From: Candidatus Zhuqueibacterota bacterium | Lineage (GTDB): Bacteria; Zhuqueibacterota; QNDG01; JABMRT01 | Length of the DNA stretch: 39,702 bases | Reading direction: 5' to 3' | Assembly (NCBI GenBank): GCA_013202295.1 | Contig: JABMRT010000160.1 | Coordinates: 1 to 39,702 of the forward strand | Shown: piece after piece, positions 32,300 through 39,702 of the stretch | Layout of the letters: every line of letters starts with the position of its first letter | How positions within the stretch are numbered: the stretch's first letter is position 1 | Made by a program: the position numbers and the translations under genes | The notes under the pieces: generated by a model | Seen by the model: only the letters and a program-made list of their open reading frames with translations | Told to the model about the DNA's origin: nothing | The model's database searches: none

Positions 32300-33286
32300 T
32301 CACCGCATCAACAGCACCTTCTGCGACTGCACAACCTCTCCCGTGATCAGGCGCAGGATGTACGTGCCGGATGCTGCCTGCCGACCCGCATCATCTTGAC
32401 CAAGCCAGTGAAAGCTATAACTGCCTGCACGTTGTTCTTCATTCAAAAGGGCCATTACCTTGCGGCCCAGTATATCGTAGACAGTAATTGTCACCAATCC
32501 GGATTCTGCCAGCTGATAACTGATTTTTGTCTGCGGATTGAAGGGATTGGGGAAGGGGGGAGCCAACACAGTTTCTTTCGGCGCATCGGGAAGCGCAATC
32601 TGAATCGCATCAGTCACATGAGCCGTACCCGTTCTGCTCACATCACTAAGGCGATAGCTGTACGTCCAGCCAAGCTTGGTATTTCCGTCAATAAAGGAGT
32701 AATCTGTGCTCGATGAGGTGTTGCCCTGACTTTGCAGATCTGGATTGGTCTGGTATGAGGCGATGGTTTGCCATCCCATCCCCACCTCACTGGGCGGATC
32801 GTGATCCGCCCCTACATTTCTTTCTAGAATAAATCCGAGATTGTTGGTTTCCGATTCCGTGGACCATTTGAGCAGAACACCATTCTGAGCAACTTCAGCA
32901 GAGAATCGGGAGAGTTCAACTGGCAGTGCGGCATCATAGACAGATGAGGGTGCAGGTGGCGCACCAATCGCATCATTTTCAATACTCCATAATCCATCTG
33001 GGGGGTAATCACCAGGAACTCCCGCGGTATTGTTCTTCACATAATAATAAATGGATGTTCCTCCACTCGGTGAGATCACCCAGCCCACGCTATTCCAGTA
33101 TCTGATTGCACCTCCTAGCCCCGGTTTGTCATAAATGGGTCTGCCGTTATAGGTGCCGTTTTCGTAATAGACACCATTACAACTGACTCTTCCTGCGCCG
33201 GTTACTGTGATTGTTTGAGATGATGCAACTTGATAGAATGCAATTAATAAAATGGGTATAATCCAGAGCAATTGTCTTGTTCGCAA
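32300..33286 (-). CDS. Secreted NGVY-repeat protein with shared T9SS tail
   Basis: The 328-residue product starts at a TTG (33286) supported by a strong AAAGGAG seven bases upstream. After the signal peptide (about 1-23) comes one repeat of the same kind as in the downstream neighbour (TVTGAGRVSCNGVYYENGTYNGRPIYDK ... GWVISPSGGTSIYYYVKNN ... GLWSIENDAIGAPPAP). This module recalls the GAG...NGVY...NGRPxY...W.I...YY repeats of many secreted proteins. The shared tail begins at LPVELSRFSAE and ends FPNPFNPQTKISYQLAESG ... ILRLITGEVVQSQKVLLMR. The palindrome at 32792-32811 encodes GADHDPP. It is separated by 42 bp from each flanking gene in the tandem. Confidence 0.87.
   Translation of the reverse strand: MRTRQLLWIIPILLIAFYQVASSQTITVTGAGRVSCNGVYYENGTYNGRPIYDKPGLGGAIRYWNSVGWVISPSGGTSIYYYVKNNTAGVPGDYPPDGLWSIENDAIGAPPAPSSVYDAALPVELSRFSAEVAQNGVLLKWSTESETNNLGFILERNVGADHDPPSEVGMGWQTIASYQTNPDLQSQGNTSSSTDYSFIDGNTKLGWTYSYRLSDVSRTGTAHVTDAIQIALPDAPKETVLAPPFPNPFNPQTKISYQLAESGLVTITVYDILGRKVMALLNEEQRAGSYSFHWLGQDDAGRQAASGTYILRLITGEVVQSQKVLLMR
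32792..32811. repeat. In-frame translated palindrome 3 (20 bp)
   Basis: GGGCGGATCGTGATCCGCCC is a perfect 9-bp inverted repeat with a 2-base loop, followed by CTAC. It encodes GADHDPP and is the same sequence as the copy at 34986-35005. Confidence 0.85.
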
Positions 33287-33328
33287 AAAATTCTCCTTTG
33301 CTGAGTTCAGTAATTCTTGAAGTACCGA

Positions 33329-34417
33329 TTATCGCATCAATATCACTTTCTGAGATGTCACAACATCTCCCGCAATGAGACGCAGGATGTACGCGCCTGA
33401 CGCGGCCTGCTGACCCTGATCATCCTTACCCAGCCAGTGGATTGAGTAACTGCCAGACGATTGTTGTAAGTCCCGAAGCAGTGTGGAGACCAAGCGTCCA
33501 TTGACGTCATAGACATTGAGTGTGACGGAGGATTGCTCCGCCAGCTTATACGAAATCTTTGTCTGCGGATTGAAGGGATTGGGGAAGGGAGGCTCGAGTT
33601 GAGTTTCGTCCGGATTTTGTATTCTCATTGTAATTTCGAGGATGTCTAAAACTGTGATGTTGCCATCGATGTCCGCATCGGAAAGACGATATTGATAAAT
33701 CATACCGGATTGGGCGGTGACATCCGTGAATGTGTAATCAGTGCGTTGTGACGTATTGCCCTGGTCCGTGAGGGCGGGATGGGTTTGGTATGAGGCAATT
33801 TCATCCCATTGCAGGGACAAGGCATGCCTTGTCCCTGCTGCACGCTCAAGAATGAATCCGAGGTTGTCGGTTTCGGATTCGGTTGTCCATTTGATGAGTG
33901 CGCCAACCGATGTGGATTCTGCTGAGAATGATGAGAGTTCGACGGGGAGGGTGGCATCAACCGTTAAATCTGCGCTTGCCGGATCGGCAACGTTTCCCCC
34001 GCCTTCAATAGTAAATGAAAGCATAGAAGTGGTATTTGTATATGTACCGGGAGTAGCACCGGCTGGTATCAAAACCTGGATGCTGAATGTTTCTTGACCA
34101 CTAGTGGGCAGGTTGCCACCGGTTAATGTAAGGGTGGAAGTGCCGGTTAATTGTGATCCCGGTCCACAAGGATTAGAAGGCAATGGACCTGATACCAGCA
34201 AACCTGTGCAGCATGCATCCAAATCATCAGTAAATGAAATGTTTTCCATTAGATGATTGCTATCGAAATTTCTAATCACAAATTCCAGAGTAACTGTTTG
34301 GCCGGGCTGACCAGAGTTACCAAATGATTTTTCAAACTGCTCGACACTCGTAAAACTGTTTGCCGTACAAATTGTCAAGACGAATAAAATCAACCATTTC
34401 ATGTAACTCTTTTTCAT
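33329..34417 (-). CDS. Secreted DUF11/CARDB-like protein with shared T9SS tail
   Basis: The 362-residue product has a signal peptide (about 1-21), then a DUF11- or CARDB-like beta-sandwich (FEKSFGNSGQPGQTVTLEFVIRNFDSNHLMENISFTDDL ... FSIQVLIPAGATPGTYTNTTSMLSFTIEGG, about 28-148) of the kind that builds extended surface stalks. The shared tail starts at LPVELSSFSAES and ends with the Por signal. At the tail insert position its palindrome differs from all others: a 28-bp perfect GCAGGGACAAGG/CCTTGTCCCTGC type at 33811-33838, read as AAGTRHALSLQ. AAAGGTGG precedes the ATG. Type IX export is predicted; no ligand is evident. Confidence 0.87.
   Translation of the reverse strand: MKKSYMKWLILFVLTICTANSFTSVEQFEKSFGNSGQPGQTVTLEFVIRNFDSNHLMENISFTDDLDACCTGLLVSGPLPSNPCGPGSQLTGTSTLTLTGGNLPTSGQETFSIQVLIPAGATPGTYTNTTSMLSFTIEGGGNVADPASADLTVDATLPVELSSFSAESTSVGALIKWTTESETDNLGFILERAAGTRHALSLQWDEIASYQTHPALTDQGNTSQRTDYTFTDVTAQSGMIYQYRLSDADIDGNITVLDILEITMRIQNPDETQLEPPFPNPFNPQTKISYKLAEQSSVTLNVYDVNGRLVSTLLRDLQQSSGSYSIHWLGKDDQGQQAASGAYILRLIAGDVVTSQKVILMR
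33811..33838. repeat. In-frame translated palindrome 4 (28 bp, different type)
   Basis: A perfect 14+14 palindrome starting GCAGGGACAAGGCA and ending TGCCTTGTCCCTGC. It occupies the tail site where the other genes have the GGGCGGAT type, so two unrelated palindrome sequences have used the same spot. It encodes AGTRHALSL. Confidence 0.85.
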
Positions 34418-34487
34418 ATTACACCACCTTTTTAATATTTTAATAAAATTTTTGGGAGATTCTTTATGCCCTTGAAAGACTCTAATC

Positions 34488-35336
34488 TTACCGCATCAAC
34501 AACACTTTCTGTGACTGAACGAAATCTCCAGCGTTTAGACGCAGGATGTATGTCCCGGATGCAGCTTGTCGTCCCAAATCATCTTTGCCAAGCCAGTGAA
34601 TGGAGTAAGAGCCGGGAGATTGCTGGATATTTTGAAGCAGGCGGGATACCAAGCGTCCATTGACGTCATAGACATTGAGTGTGACGGAGGATTGCTCCGC
34701 CAGCTTATACGAAATCTTTGTCTGCGGATTAAAGGGATTGGGGAAGGGGGGCTCAAGTTGAGTTTCGTCCGGATTTTGTATCTTCATTGTAATTTCGAGG
34801 ATGTCTAAAACTGCGATGTTTCCATCCGTATCCACATCCGATAAGCGATATTGATAGGTGGTGCCGGATTGGGCGGTGACATCCGTGAATGCGTATTCAG
34901 TGCGGGACGAGGTGTTGCCCTGGCTCTGAAGATTCTGACTTGTTTGGAATGAGGCGATGGTTTGCCACTCTGCCTGCCCGGCCCCGGGCGGATCGTGATC
35001 CGCCCCTACGGATCGTTCTAAAATATATCCGAGGTTATTGGTTTCAGATTCGGTGGACCATTTGAGGAGGATGCCGTTCGATATAATTTCTGCTGAGAAG
35101 GAGGAAAGCTCCACGGGAAGTGAAAGTTCCGATGCCGACGTTCCCAATGCAGAGCCATCGTAGGAACCACCGTGGTATTTGTAAGGTGTTGATAAAAACC
35201 AATCCAGAGCTGACGTGCCAAGAGCATAACCGTCATAGGAGCCGCCATGGTATTTATTGGCATCCTGAGAAAAAACCGCAACACAAGCCAATAACAAGGC
35301 AAATAGCAAAAAAATTGAAATCGGTATTGTCTTCAT
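34488..35336 (-). CDS. Short secreted GGSYDG-repeat protein with shared T9SS tail
   Basis: The product is 282 residues from the ATG at 35336, chosen because AAAGG lies eight bases upstream and a normal signal peptide (MKTIPISIFLLFALLLACVAVFSQ) starts there; an ATG at 35354 would add six residues. The head is tiny: two copies of YHGGSYDGxALGTSA within about 45 residues. After it comes the shared tail (LPVELSSFSAEIISNGILLKW ... LLMR). The GGSxDG motif recurs in other secreted proteins of this bacterial group. The tail's DNA around 35050-35100 is identical over a long run with that of the gene at 36808-38979. The palindrome at 34986-35005 encodes GADHDPP. Confidence 0.87.
   Translation of the reverse strand: MKTIPISIFLLFALLLACVAVFSQDANKYHGGSYDGYALGTSALDWFLSTPYKYHGGSYDGSALGTSASELSLPVELSSFSAEIISNGILLKWSTESETNNLGYILERSVGADHDPPGAGQAEWQTIASFQTSQNLQSQGNTSSRTEYAFTDVTAQSGTTYQYRLSDVDTDGNIAVLDILEITMKIQNPDETQLEPPFPNPFNPQTKISYKLAEQSSVTLNVYDVNGRLVSRLLQNIQQSPGSYSIHWLGKDDLGRQAASGTYILRLNAGDFVQSQKVLLMR
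34986..35005. repeat. In-frame translated palindrome 5 (20 bp)
   Basis: GGGCGGATCGTGATCCGCCC, identical to the copy at 32792-32811 and followed by CTACGGATCG. It encodes GADHDPP. Confidence 0.85.
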
Positions 35337-35363
35337 TTTAATGACCTTTATCATTTCCTGGTT

Positions 35364-36794
35364 CTAAGGCGCTGAGCGAACACAGCGAAAACCGTTCTCG
35401 TCATACCGAGCTATGACCGTGAAGCCTGCATCAAGGCGGTCAGACACACGTACGTAGGAGGCATTAAAGTTCCAATGGCCGCCGCGGAAGTCGGAGCCTG
35501 AAGCATTCGATCCCGGCCAATCGGCATTGTCGGCGTTTCCATTTGTACTTAAAGCGCCATTTCCTTGTGTGCCTGTAAATACTCTGCCAGTAGAATTAGC
35601 AATAGTCACAGTGCGCTCATATAAATTGCCGCTCATCTCCATAATGCCGTAATATGTTGCGCCTGCCTCTGCTCTGGAGGTGCTGCCCGCGGCAAAAATG
35701 CCACAACGTAGTGGGCCGTTAATACTGCCATCGGTGGTCGAATAAGATGCGTTACCCGTAGGTTCAGAGGCTGCATTGGTCACCGTTGCATTGGGGGTAC
35801 CGTCATTGCTCAACGTATAGGCAGAACCGGCAATATTTGTGTTACCCCAGGCATACTCATTGGCCACGGGCGCCAGGGTGCCCCGGCAGGCCTTCTCATA
35901 CTCCATCTCGGTCATGGGCCGAAGGCCCGACCAGTCCGCATAGGCCGCGCCGTCCGCCCAACTGAGATAGTTGCACGCCCGGTCAGGCACAGTTGCTGTA
36001 TAGTTACCAAACGAACCGGATATAGTGTGTCGGTAATCGCTTTTATTCGGGTATCGAGTATTGTCCTGACTGTCCGTAAGGAGAGATAAAAAGTCCGCAT
36101 ATTGCCCCTGGCTGATCTCGTATTTCATGCAGTAATAGGCGCTGTAACCATTGGGCCAGCTGGCATTTGCAGGGGCGGTTTGCCCTGTCGGATAGCCCCC
36201 TTCCGCGCTCCCTGAAAATCCGCCTGTGCCGCTCGGGGCCGTGGTCGCGTCGCCTGTATTGATGGTGGTGAGGGTAAAACAAGAGGTTTCACTGCCTCCG
36301 CTGCCTGCGGCAAAGGCACCGGTGGGCACATACACCATCTCGACGGCAAAGACCTTCAGCGTGAAGGCGGCGTCATCGGCCAGGCCATCCGTGCCGTATT
36401 CCCAGCGGAGCTGCACATCATTGAGGCTGGTGCTGCCGCTACCGTTGGCATTGCGGTAAATAAACACGCCCATGCCCGCACTGCCGGTCTCACCCACAGA
36501 ACAGGTGTAACCCGAAGGGATTGTGTGATTGCCCCCGGTGGTGTTCAGCGTGGCGTGCTGCCAGTCGTTGCCTGTTTCCTTGTATTTCACAAACACCCAA
36601 GCCGCATCCCAGTTGACGATGTCGCGGAAGGAGTTGCTCCATGAGAGATTAAACTGAACCATGGCGTAATCGCCGGTTGAATTTACACTGGTAATTATGG
36701 GTGTGCCCACTTGAATGTTGTTGGCAAAAGCGGGCAATGCAATCACCAGACTTAGAAGAACTGAGATTGTAATAATAAGTTTGAGACATTTCAT
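35364..36794 (-). CDS. Secreted SUMF1/FGE-sulfatase-domain protein, possible hypervariable C-terminus
   Basis: The 476-residue product has a signal peptide (about 1-24, ending AFA) and a beta-rich N-domain (about 27-150, IQVGTPIITSVNSTGDYAMVQFNLSW...). A SUMF1/formylglycine-generating-enzyme-like domain of C-type-lectin fold follows (MVYVPTGAFAAGSGG, YYCMKYEISQGQYADFLSLL, LSWADGAAYADWSGLRPMTEMEYEKACRG, YGIMEMSGNLYERTV). It has no Por tail. The final segment DFRGGHWNFNASYVRVSDRLDAGFTVIARYDENGFRCVR sits at the ligand-binding face. Ten of its twelve unusual residues use NNC or NNT codons, as expected if derived from AAC/AAT template codons. That resembles a diversity-generating-retroelement variable region. 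AAAGGAG precedes the ATG. Enzymatic sulfatase maturation is unlikely. Confidence 0.85.
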   Translation of the reverse strand: MKCLKLIITISVLLSLVIALPAFANNIQVGTPIITSVNSTGDYAMVQFNLSWSNSFRDIVNWDAAWVFVKYKETGNDWQHATLNTTGGNHTIPSGYTCSVGETGSAGMGVFIYRNANGSGSTSLNDVQLRWEYGTDGLADDAAFTLKVFAVEMVYVPTGAFAAGSGGSETSCFTLTTINTGDATTAPSGTGGFSGSAEGGYPTGQTAPANASWPNGYSAYYCMKYEISQGQYADFLSLLTDSQDNTRYPNKSDYRHTISGSFGNYTATVPDRACNYLSWADGAAYADWSGLRPMTEMEYEKACRGTLAPVANEYAWGNTNIAGSAYTLSNDGTPNATVTNAASEPTGNASYSTTDGSINGPLRCGIFAAGSTSRAEAGATYYGIMEMSGNLYERTVTIANSTGRVFTGTQGNGALSTNGNADNADWPGSNASGSDFRGGHWNFNASYVRVSDRLDAGFTVIARYDENGFRCVRSAP

Positions 36795-36807
36795 CGTTGT
36801 TTCTCCT

Positions 36808-38979
36808 TTAACGCATCAACAACACTTTCTGAGATTTTATGACATCTCCCGCGATGAGGCGCAGGATATACGTTCCTGATGATGCCTGCTGACCCGCATC
36901 GTCTTTGCCGAGCCAGTGTATGGAGTAACTGCCTGGGGATTGCTGAACGTTCCGAAGCAAGCGGGATACGAGACGACCATTGACATCATAGACATTGAGG
37001 GTGACGGATGTTTGTTCCGCCAGTTTATACGAAATCTTGGTCTGCGGATTGAAGGGGTTGGGGAAGGCCTGTTCGAGCCTGGTTTCATCCGGGATTTGAT
37101 TGTCTATCGTGATTTCGAGAATATCCAGCACAGTGATGTTTCCATCCGTATCCACATCTGACAGACAGTATTTATAGGTCGTGCCGGATTCGGCGGTGGC
37201 ATCCACATATTTGTATTCCGTTTGGGAAGAGGTGTTGTCCTGTCCCGCAAGGGCGGGATGGGTTTGGTAAGAGGCGATGGTTTGCCACCCCGCCGCATCC
37301 CCGCCGGGCGGATCATGATCCGCCCCTACGGATCGTTCTAATATATATCCGAGGTTGTTGGTTTCAGACTCGGTGGTCCATTTGAGGAGGATGCCGTTCG
37401 ATATAATTTCTGCTGAGAATTGAGAAAGTTCGACAGACAGGGAAGCGTCTACTGTGATGACCACATCATTGCCGTCATCACCGATGTATGTGATAGCCGC
37501 CGGGATACCCGAACCAAGGAAATCCATGCTGACAATGGCGCCTTCTGCCAGTTCATTGAACGTGCCAACAACTGCGTCGGTGTCATCGTTGTCGATGATC
37601 GTGTATGTGTCGTTATTGGAGGGCATGAATCCGCCGTAGGAGGAGGTGTTCAGCGTAACATCGTCCGTAAGAGTTACCCCACCGGTTACCTTGAGCTGAT
37701 CGTGATAGCCGCTGCCAGTTCCGGGGGTGGTTCCTCCGAACTCTGCATTGAAACCGCACGGTCCTTCACCGAAGGTGAAATTGCCGTCTATCTCCAGGAT
37801 GCCCGGTGACTGTCCCGGCGCCGCATTTCCGAAGATGGCGACAAAGGGCGCGGTTACATCCGTGCCCGCCCCGTCATGAACTACGTCACCCGTCATGAAG
37901 GAGACCGGATCTGTGAATGCGGCTGTCAGTACATCCACCGTACCGGAGAGGTCATTGCCGATACCAATATCCATGAATCCGCTTACGAAATAGGCAATTT
38001 CAGTGCCTGACAGATTCAGGGTGCCACTGCCCCCGCCTACACCAATGGTCGTGGAAGCGGTATGCGGTATAAACTGAAGCATGCCTGCTGCTGCGAGGTT
38101 GCCGCCCACGGAGACATTATCACATAGTATTCCAATATGACCGAAACCGGAAGAGGTGACTGCCGCGGTGTTGGCAAAAGATTCGGCGTTCACGCTGAAC
38201 GACCCTGCTCCAAAACTCACAGCGCCATTGACATTCACTTCATCCAATCCCGCATCGCCGTTGAACTCAATGTCTACATCATAGGCTGAGCTGTAACCGG
38301 AGACATTGATGACATCATCGCCGGTTCCGCCGTTGATTGTTAGTGAGCTGGTGGGATTGTTGAATGTGACATTCTCACTTAGAGTGGATCCGATATTCGA
38401 CTGTTCCGATCCCAGATTGGAAAGGGTGATGGTCTCGGCTCCTCCGGTAAAGGTGAATTCACGGTCTGTTGCATTCAGATTGTCGGTTACTGGCTCAAGT
38501 CCGGTATATTCAATGATGAAATCGGTCATAGCATCCCCATTGAAATCGAACTCCACGTTGCCATCATGTTCGTTGTAGAAATGATGGATTACTTTGGTAC
38601 ACCGACCGCTATTGAACTCCAGCACATCAAAGCCGCCCTCTCCGCCGTCTACCTGAACGATTCCACGAGTAGTCTCGGTAAAATCCACCTGGAAACAATC
38701 ATCTTCATGGGCTGTACCGGACACGGTCAGGTTGATCCGATTCATGGTTTGCTCGTTCAGAAATTCAGAGCCGTCTCTATTCACGATCAAATGCTCGTCA
38801 TTAATTTTAATGGTGGAGATTCCTCCTCCGGAAGGCAATTGAATTCTTTTCTCATCCACGGATCTGGTCTGATTTAAAGAGTCAGAGAATAACTGGCCTG
38901 TTAGAAGGCAGATGATGCTTATGATTGATAGCAGTGATAATCGTTGCAATCGCTTATTCGTGAGATGTTGAGCTGGCAT
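36808..38979 (-). CDS. Large secreted beta-helix-like adhesin with shared T9SS tail
   Basis: The 723-residue product has a signal region (about 8-33) and a long strand-repeat head (residues about 45-535) rich in Gly, Asn, Asp and Thr. Phrases such as SLTINGGTGDDVINVSG, GSGTLNLSGTEI, NFTFGEGPCGFNAEFGGTTPGTGSGYHDQLKVTGGVTLTDDVTLN and TYTIIDNDDTDAVVGTFNELAEGA are typical of right-handed beta-helix and passenger-like surface proteins. The shared tail follows (LSVELSQFSAEIISNGILLKW ... FPNPFNPQTKISYKLAEQ ... LLMR). AGGAGG precedes the ATG. The palindrome at 37306-37325 encodes GADHDPP. It is the largest of the tandem and probably an adhesin or matrix protein exported by type IX secretion. Confidence 0.88.
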   Translation of the reverse strand: MPAQHLTNKRLQRLSLLSIISIICLLTGQLFSDSLNQTRSVDEKRIQLPSGGGISTIKINDEHLIVNRDGSEFLNEQTMNRINLTVSGTAHEDDCFQVDFTETTRGIVQVDGGEGGFDVLEFNSGRCTKVIHHFYNEHDGNVEFDFNGDAMTDFIIEYTGLEPVTDNLNATDREFTFTGGAETITLSNLGSEQSNIGSTLSENVTFNNPTSSLTINGGTGDDVINVSGYSSAYDVDIEFNGDAGLDEVNVNGAVSFGAGSFSVNAESFANTAAVTSSGFGHIGILCDNVSVGGNLAAAGMLQFIPHTASTTIGVGGGSGTLNLSGTEIAYFVSGFMDIGIGNDLSGTVDVLTAAFTDPVSFMTGDVVHDGAGTDVTAPFVAIFGNAAPGQSPGILEIDGNFTFGEGPCGFNAEFGGTTPGTGSGYHDQLKVTGGVTLTDDVTLNTSSYGGFMPSNNDTYTIIDNDDTDAVVGTFNELAEGAIVSMDFLGSGIPAAITYIGDDGNDVVITVDASLSVELSQFSAEIISNGILLKWTTESETNNLGYILERSVGADHDPPGGDAAGWQTIASYQTHPALAGQDNTSSQTEYKYVDATAESGTTYKYCLSDVDTDGNITVLDILEITIDNQIPDETRLEQAFPNPFNPQTKISYKLAEQTSVTLNVYDVNGRLVSRLLRNVQQSPGSYSIHWLGKDDAGQQASSGTYILRLIAGDVIKSQKVLLMR
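37306..37325. repeat. In-frame translated palindrome 6 (20 bp)
   Basis: GGGCGGATCATGATCCGCCC is a perfect inverted repeat, one loop base different from copies 3 and 5, and followed by CTACGGATCG. It encodes GADHDPP. Confidence 0.85.
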
Positions 38980-39186
38980 GGCTGACCTCCTGATACTGAA
39001 TTGTGAAGATTGTTTATTACCTAAAACATGATATAAATAGGATCCGTTTGGGGAAAATTATTTGCATGAACAATCTGTCTTTTCATGATTTGAGAAGATC
39101 ATTTTAATATAACTCCCCTCCAGACCAGTTCCAAAAAACTTCTTGCCGGGAGCAGACCTCGGCTATGTCGAAGTAGAGGTGTGTTT
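38980..39186. other. Intergenic gap before the partial tail gene
   Basis: This 207-bp gap between the adhesin gene and the partial upstream gene is the longest spacer in the tandem and could hold a promoter for the leftward cluster. I see no clear hairpin, RNA gene or open frame. Confidence 0.4.
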
Positions 39187-39702
39187 TTACCGCATTAACA
39201 AGACTTTCTGCGATTTGATTATATCTCCTGCAATTAAACGGAGAATGTATGTGCCGGTTGCGGCTTGTCTTCCCATATCATCTTTGCCAAGCCAATGGAT
39301 GGAGTAACTGCCTGCTGATTGTTGTACATTCCGAAGTAGTGTAGATACCAATCGTCCATTAATGTCATAGACGTTGAGGGTCACGGATGATTGCTCAGCC
39401 AGTTTATACGCAATCTTGGTCTGCGGATTGAAGGGATTGGGGAAGGGGGGTTCCAGTTGAGTTTCTTCCGGTTTTTGTATCTCCATTGTAATTTCTATGA
39501 TGTCCAACACTGTGATGCTACCATCCGTATCTACGTCCGATAAACGATATTGATAGGTCGTGCCGGATTGAGCGGTGACATCCACATATTCGTATTCGGT
39601 TTGGGACGAGGTGTTGCCCTGTCCCGCGAGATCGGGATGTGTTTGATATGAGGCGATGGTTTGCCACTCCGCCTGCCCGGCCCCGGGCGGATGGCCATCC
39701 GC
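39187..39702 (-). CDS. Partial secreted protein: shared T9SS tail, head beyond the window
   Basis: Only the C-terminal 171 codons are in the window; the frame stays open to position 39702. It reads ADGHPPGAGQAEWQTIASYQTHPDLAGQGNTSSQTEYEYVDVTAQ... and ends FPNPFNPQTKIAYKLAEQSSVTLNVYD ... LLMR, the standard shared tail. The GTG at 39585 is an internal valine, not a start. The palindrome at 39685 is cut by the window end. The N-terminal head and signal peptide lie to the right of the window. Confidence 0.9.
   Translation of the reverse strand, partial: ADGHPPGAGQAEWQTIASYQTHPDLAGQGNTSSQTEYEYVDVTAQSGTTYQYRLSDVDTDGSITVLDIIEITMEIQKPEETQLEPPFPNPFNPQTKIAYKLAEQSSVTLNVYDINGRLVSTLLRNVQQSAGSYSIHWLGKDDMGRQAATGTYILRLIAGDIIKSQKVLLMR
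39685..39702. repeat. In-frame translated palindrome 7 (cut by window end)
   Basis: GGGCGGATGGCCATCCGC, presumably completed by CC beyond the window. The loop differs from the other copies (ATGGCCAT in place of ATCGTGAT), so the stem is kept while the centre changes. It encodes ADGHPP. Confidence 0.75.

Noticed and set aside
35364-36794. Active formylglycine-generating enzyme
   Set aside because: It is a secreted protein with no sulfatase nearby, and the catalytic cysteine pair is not evident; a lectin-like binding role fits better.
29791-39702. The palindromes in the tails as internal terminators
   Set aside because: They lie mid-gene, have no T-tract and are kept in frame, so they are better explained as translated repeats.

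Overview
The window looks like a chromosome segment from an uncultured bacterium of the FCB group, possibly Marinimicrobia-, KSB1- or Calditrichaeota-like. The evidence is many secreted proteins ending in a type IX secretion (Por) sorting domain of the FPNPFNPQTKI...GTYILRL...KVLLMR kind, a TonB receptor followed by a DUF4249 lipoprotein, a FISUMP protein, and M56/M23 and FabB-type proteins. The exact phylum cannot be fixed from this sequence.

Region 1 (1-10,260) is a very AT-rich integron gene-cassette array. Seven attC-like sites separate seven cassettes, and all ten cassette genes read rightward. Each attC has R''/R' cores such as GCTAAC...GTTAGC and imperfect inverted arms with unpaired bases. 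The array ends in a terminator directly after the last attC. No integrase gene is visible; if one exists it should lie left of position 1. Cassette products are two paralogous outer-membrane barrels, a 4-TM protein with a P-loop kinase-like protein, a methyltransferase-like protein, a DUF6602 nuclease-like protein with an altered active site, a PGN_0703-type putative restriction endonuclease, a three-gene cassette (helical-repeat protein, HEAT/CFI-box protein, beta-propeller), and a small membrane protein. Five 18-bp palindromes precede the first cassette.

Region 2 (10,290-25,470) is ordinary chromosome of higher GC: htpG, a hemerythrin-like protein, a GNAT acetyltransferase, two FAD oxidoreductases, a secreted arylsulfotransferase-like protein, a YaiI/DUF188 protein, an Ldh2-family dehydrogenase, a BlaI repressor with a BlaR1-like M56 peptidase fused to an M23 domain, an Ask_Ect-like aspartate kinase and a FabB-type ketoacyl synthase. 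Dispersed palindromic repeats lie between some of these genes.

Region 3 (25,540-39,702) reads leftward and is devoted to the cell surface. A DUF4249 lipoprotein and TonB receptor come first, then a tandem cluster of secreted proteins. Seven of these share an almost common C-terminal module of about 180 residues but carry unrelated heads (beta-helix, short GGSxDG repeats, DUF11-like, NGVY repeats, fibronectin III). At one homologous codon position, every shared tail contains a short palindrome translated as part of the protein. Two tail-less members have C-type-lectin-like folds (SUMF1 and FISUMP), and one has a C-terminus resembling a diversity-generating-retroelement variable region. One paralogue carries a single-base frameshift. 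The seven-member tail family with translated palindromes, and the cassette array with its uncharacterised multi-gene cassettes, are the most notable parts of the window.
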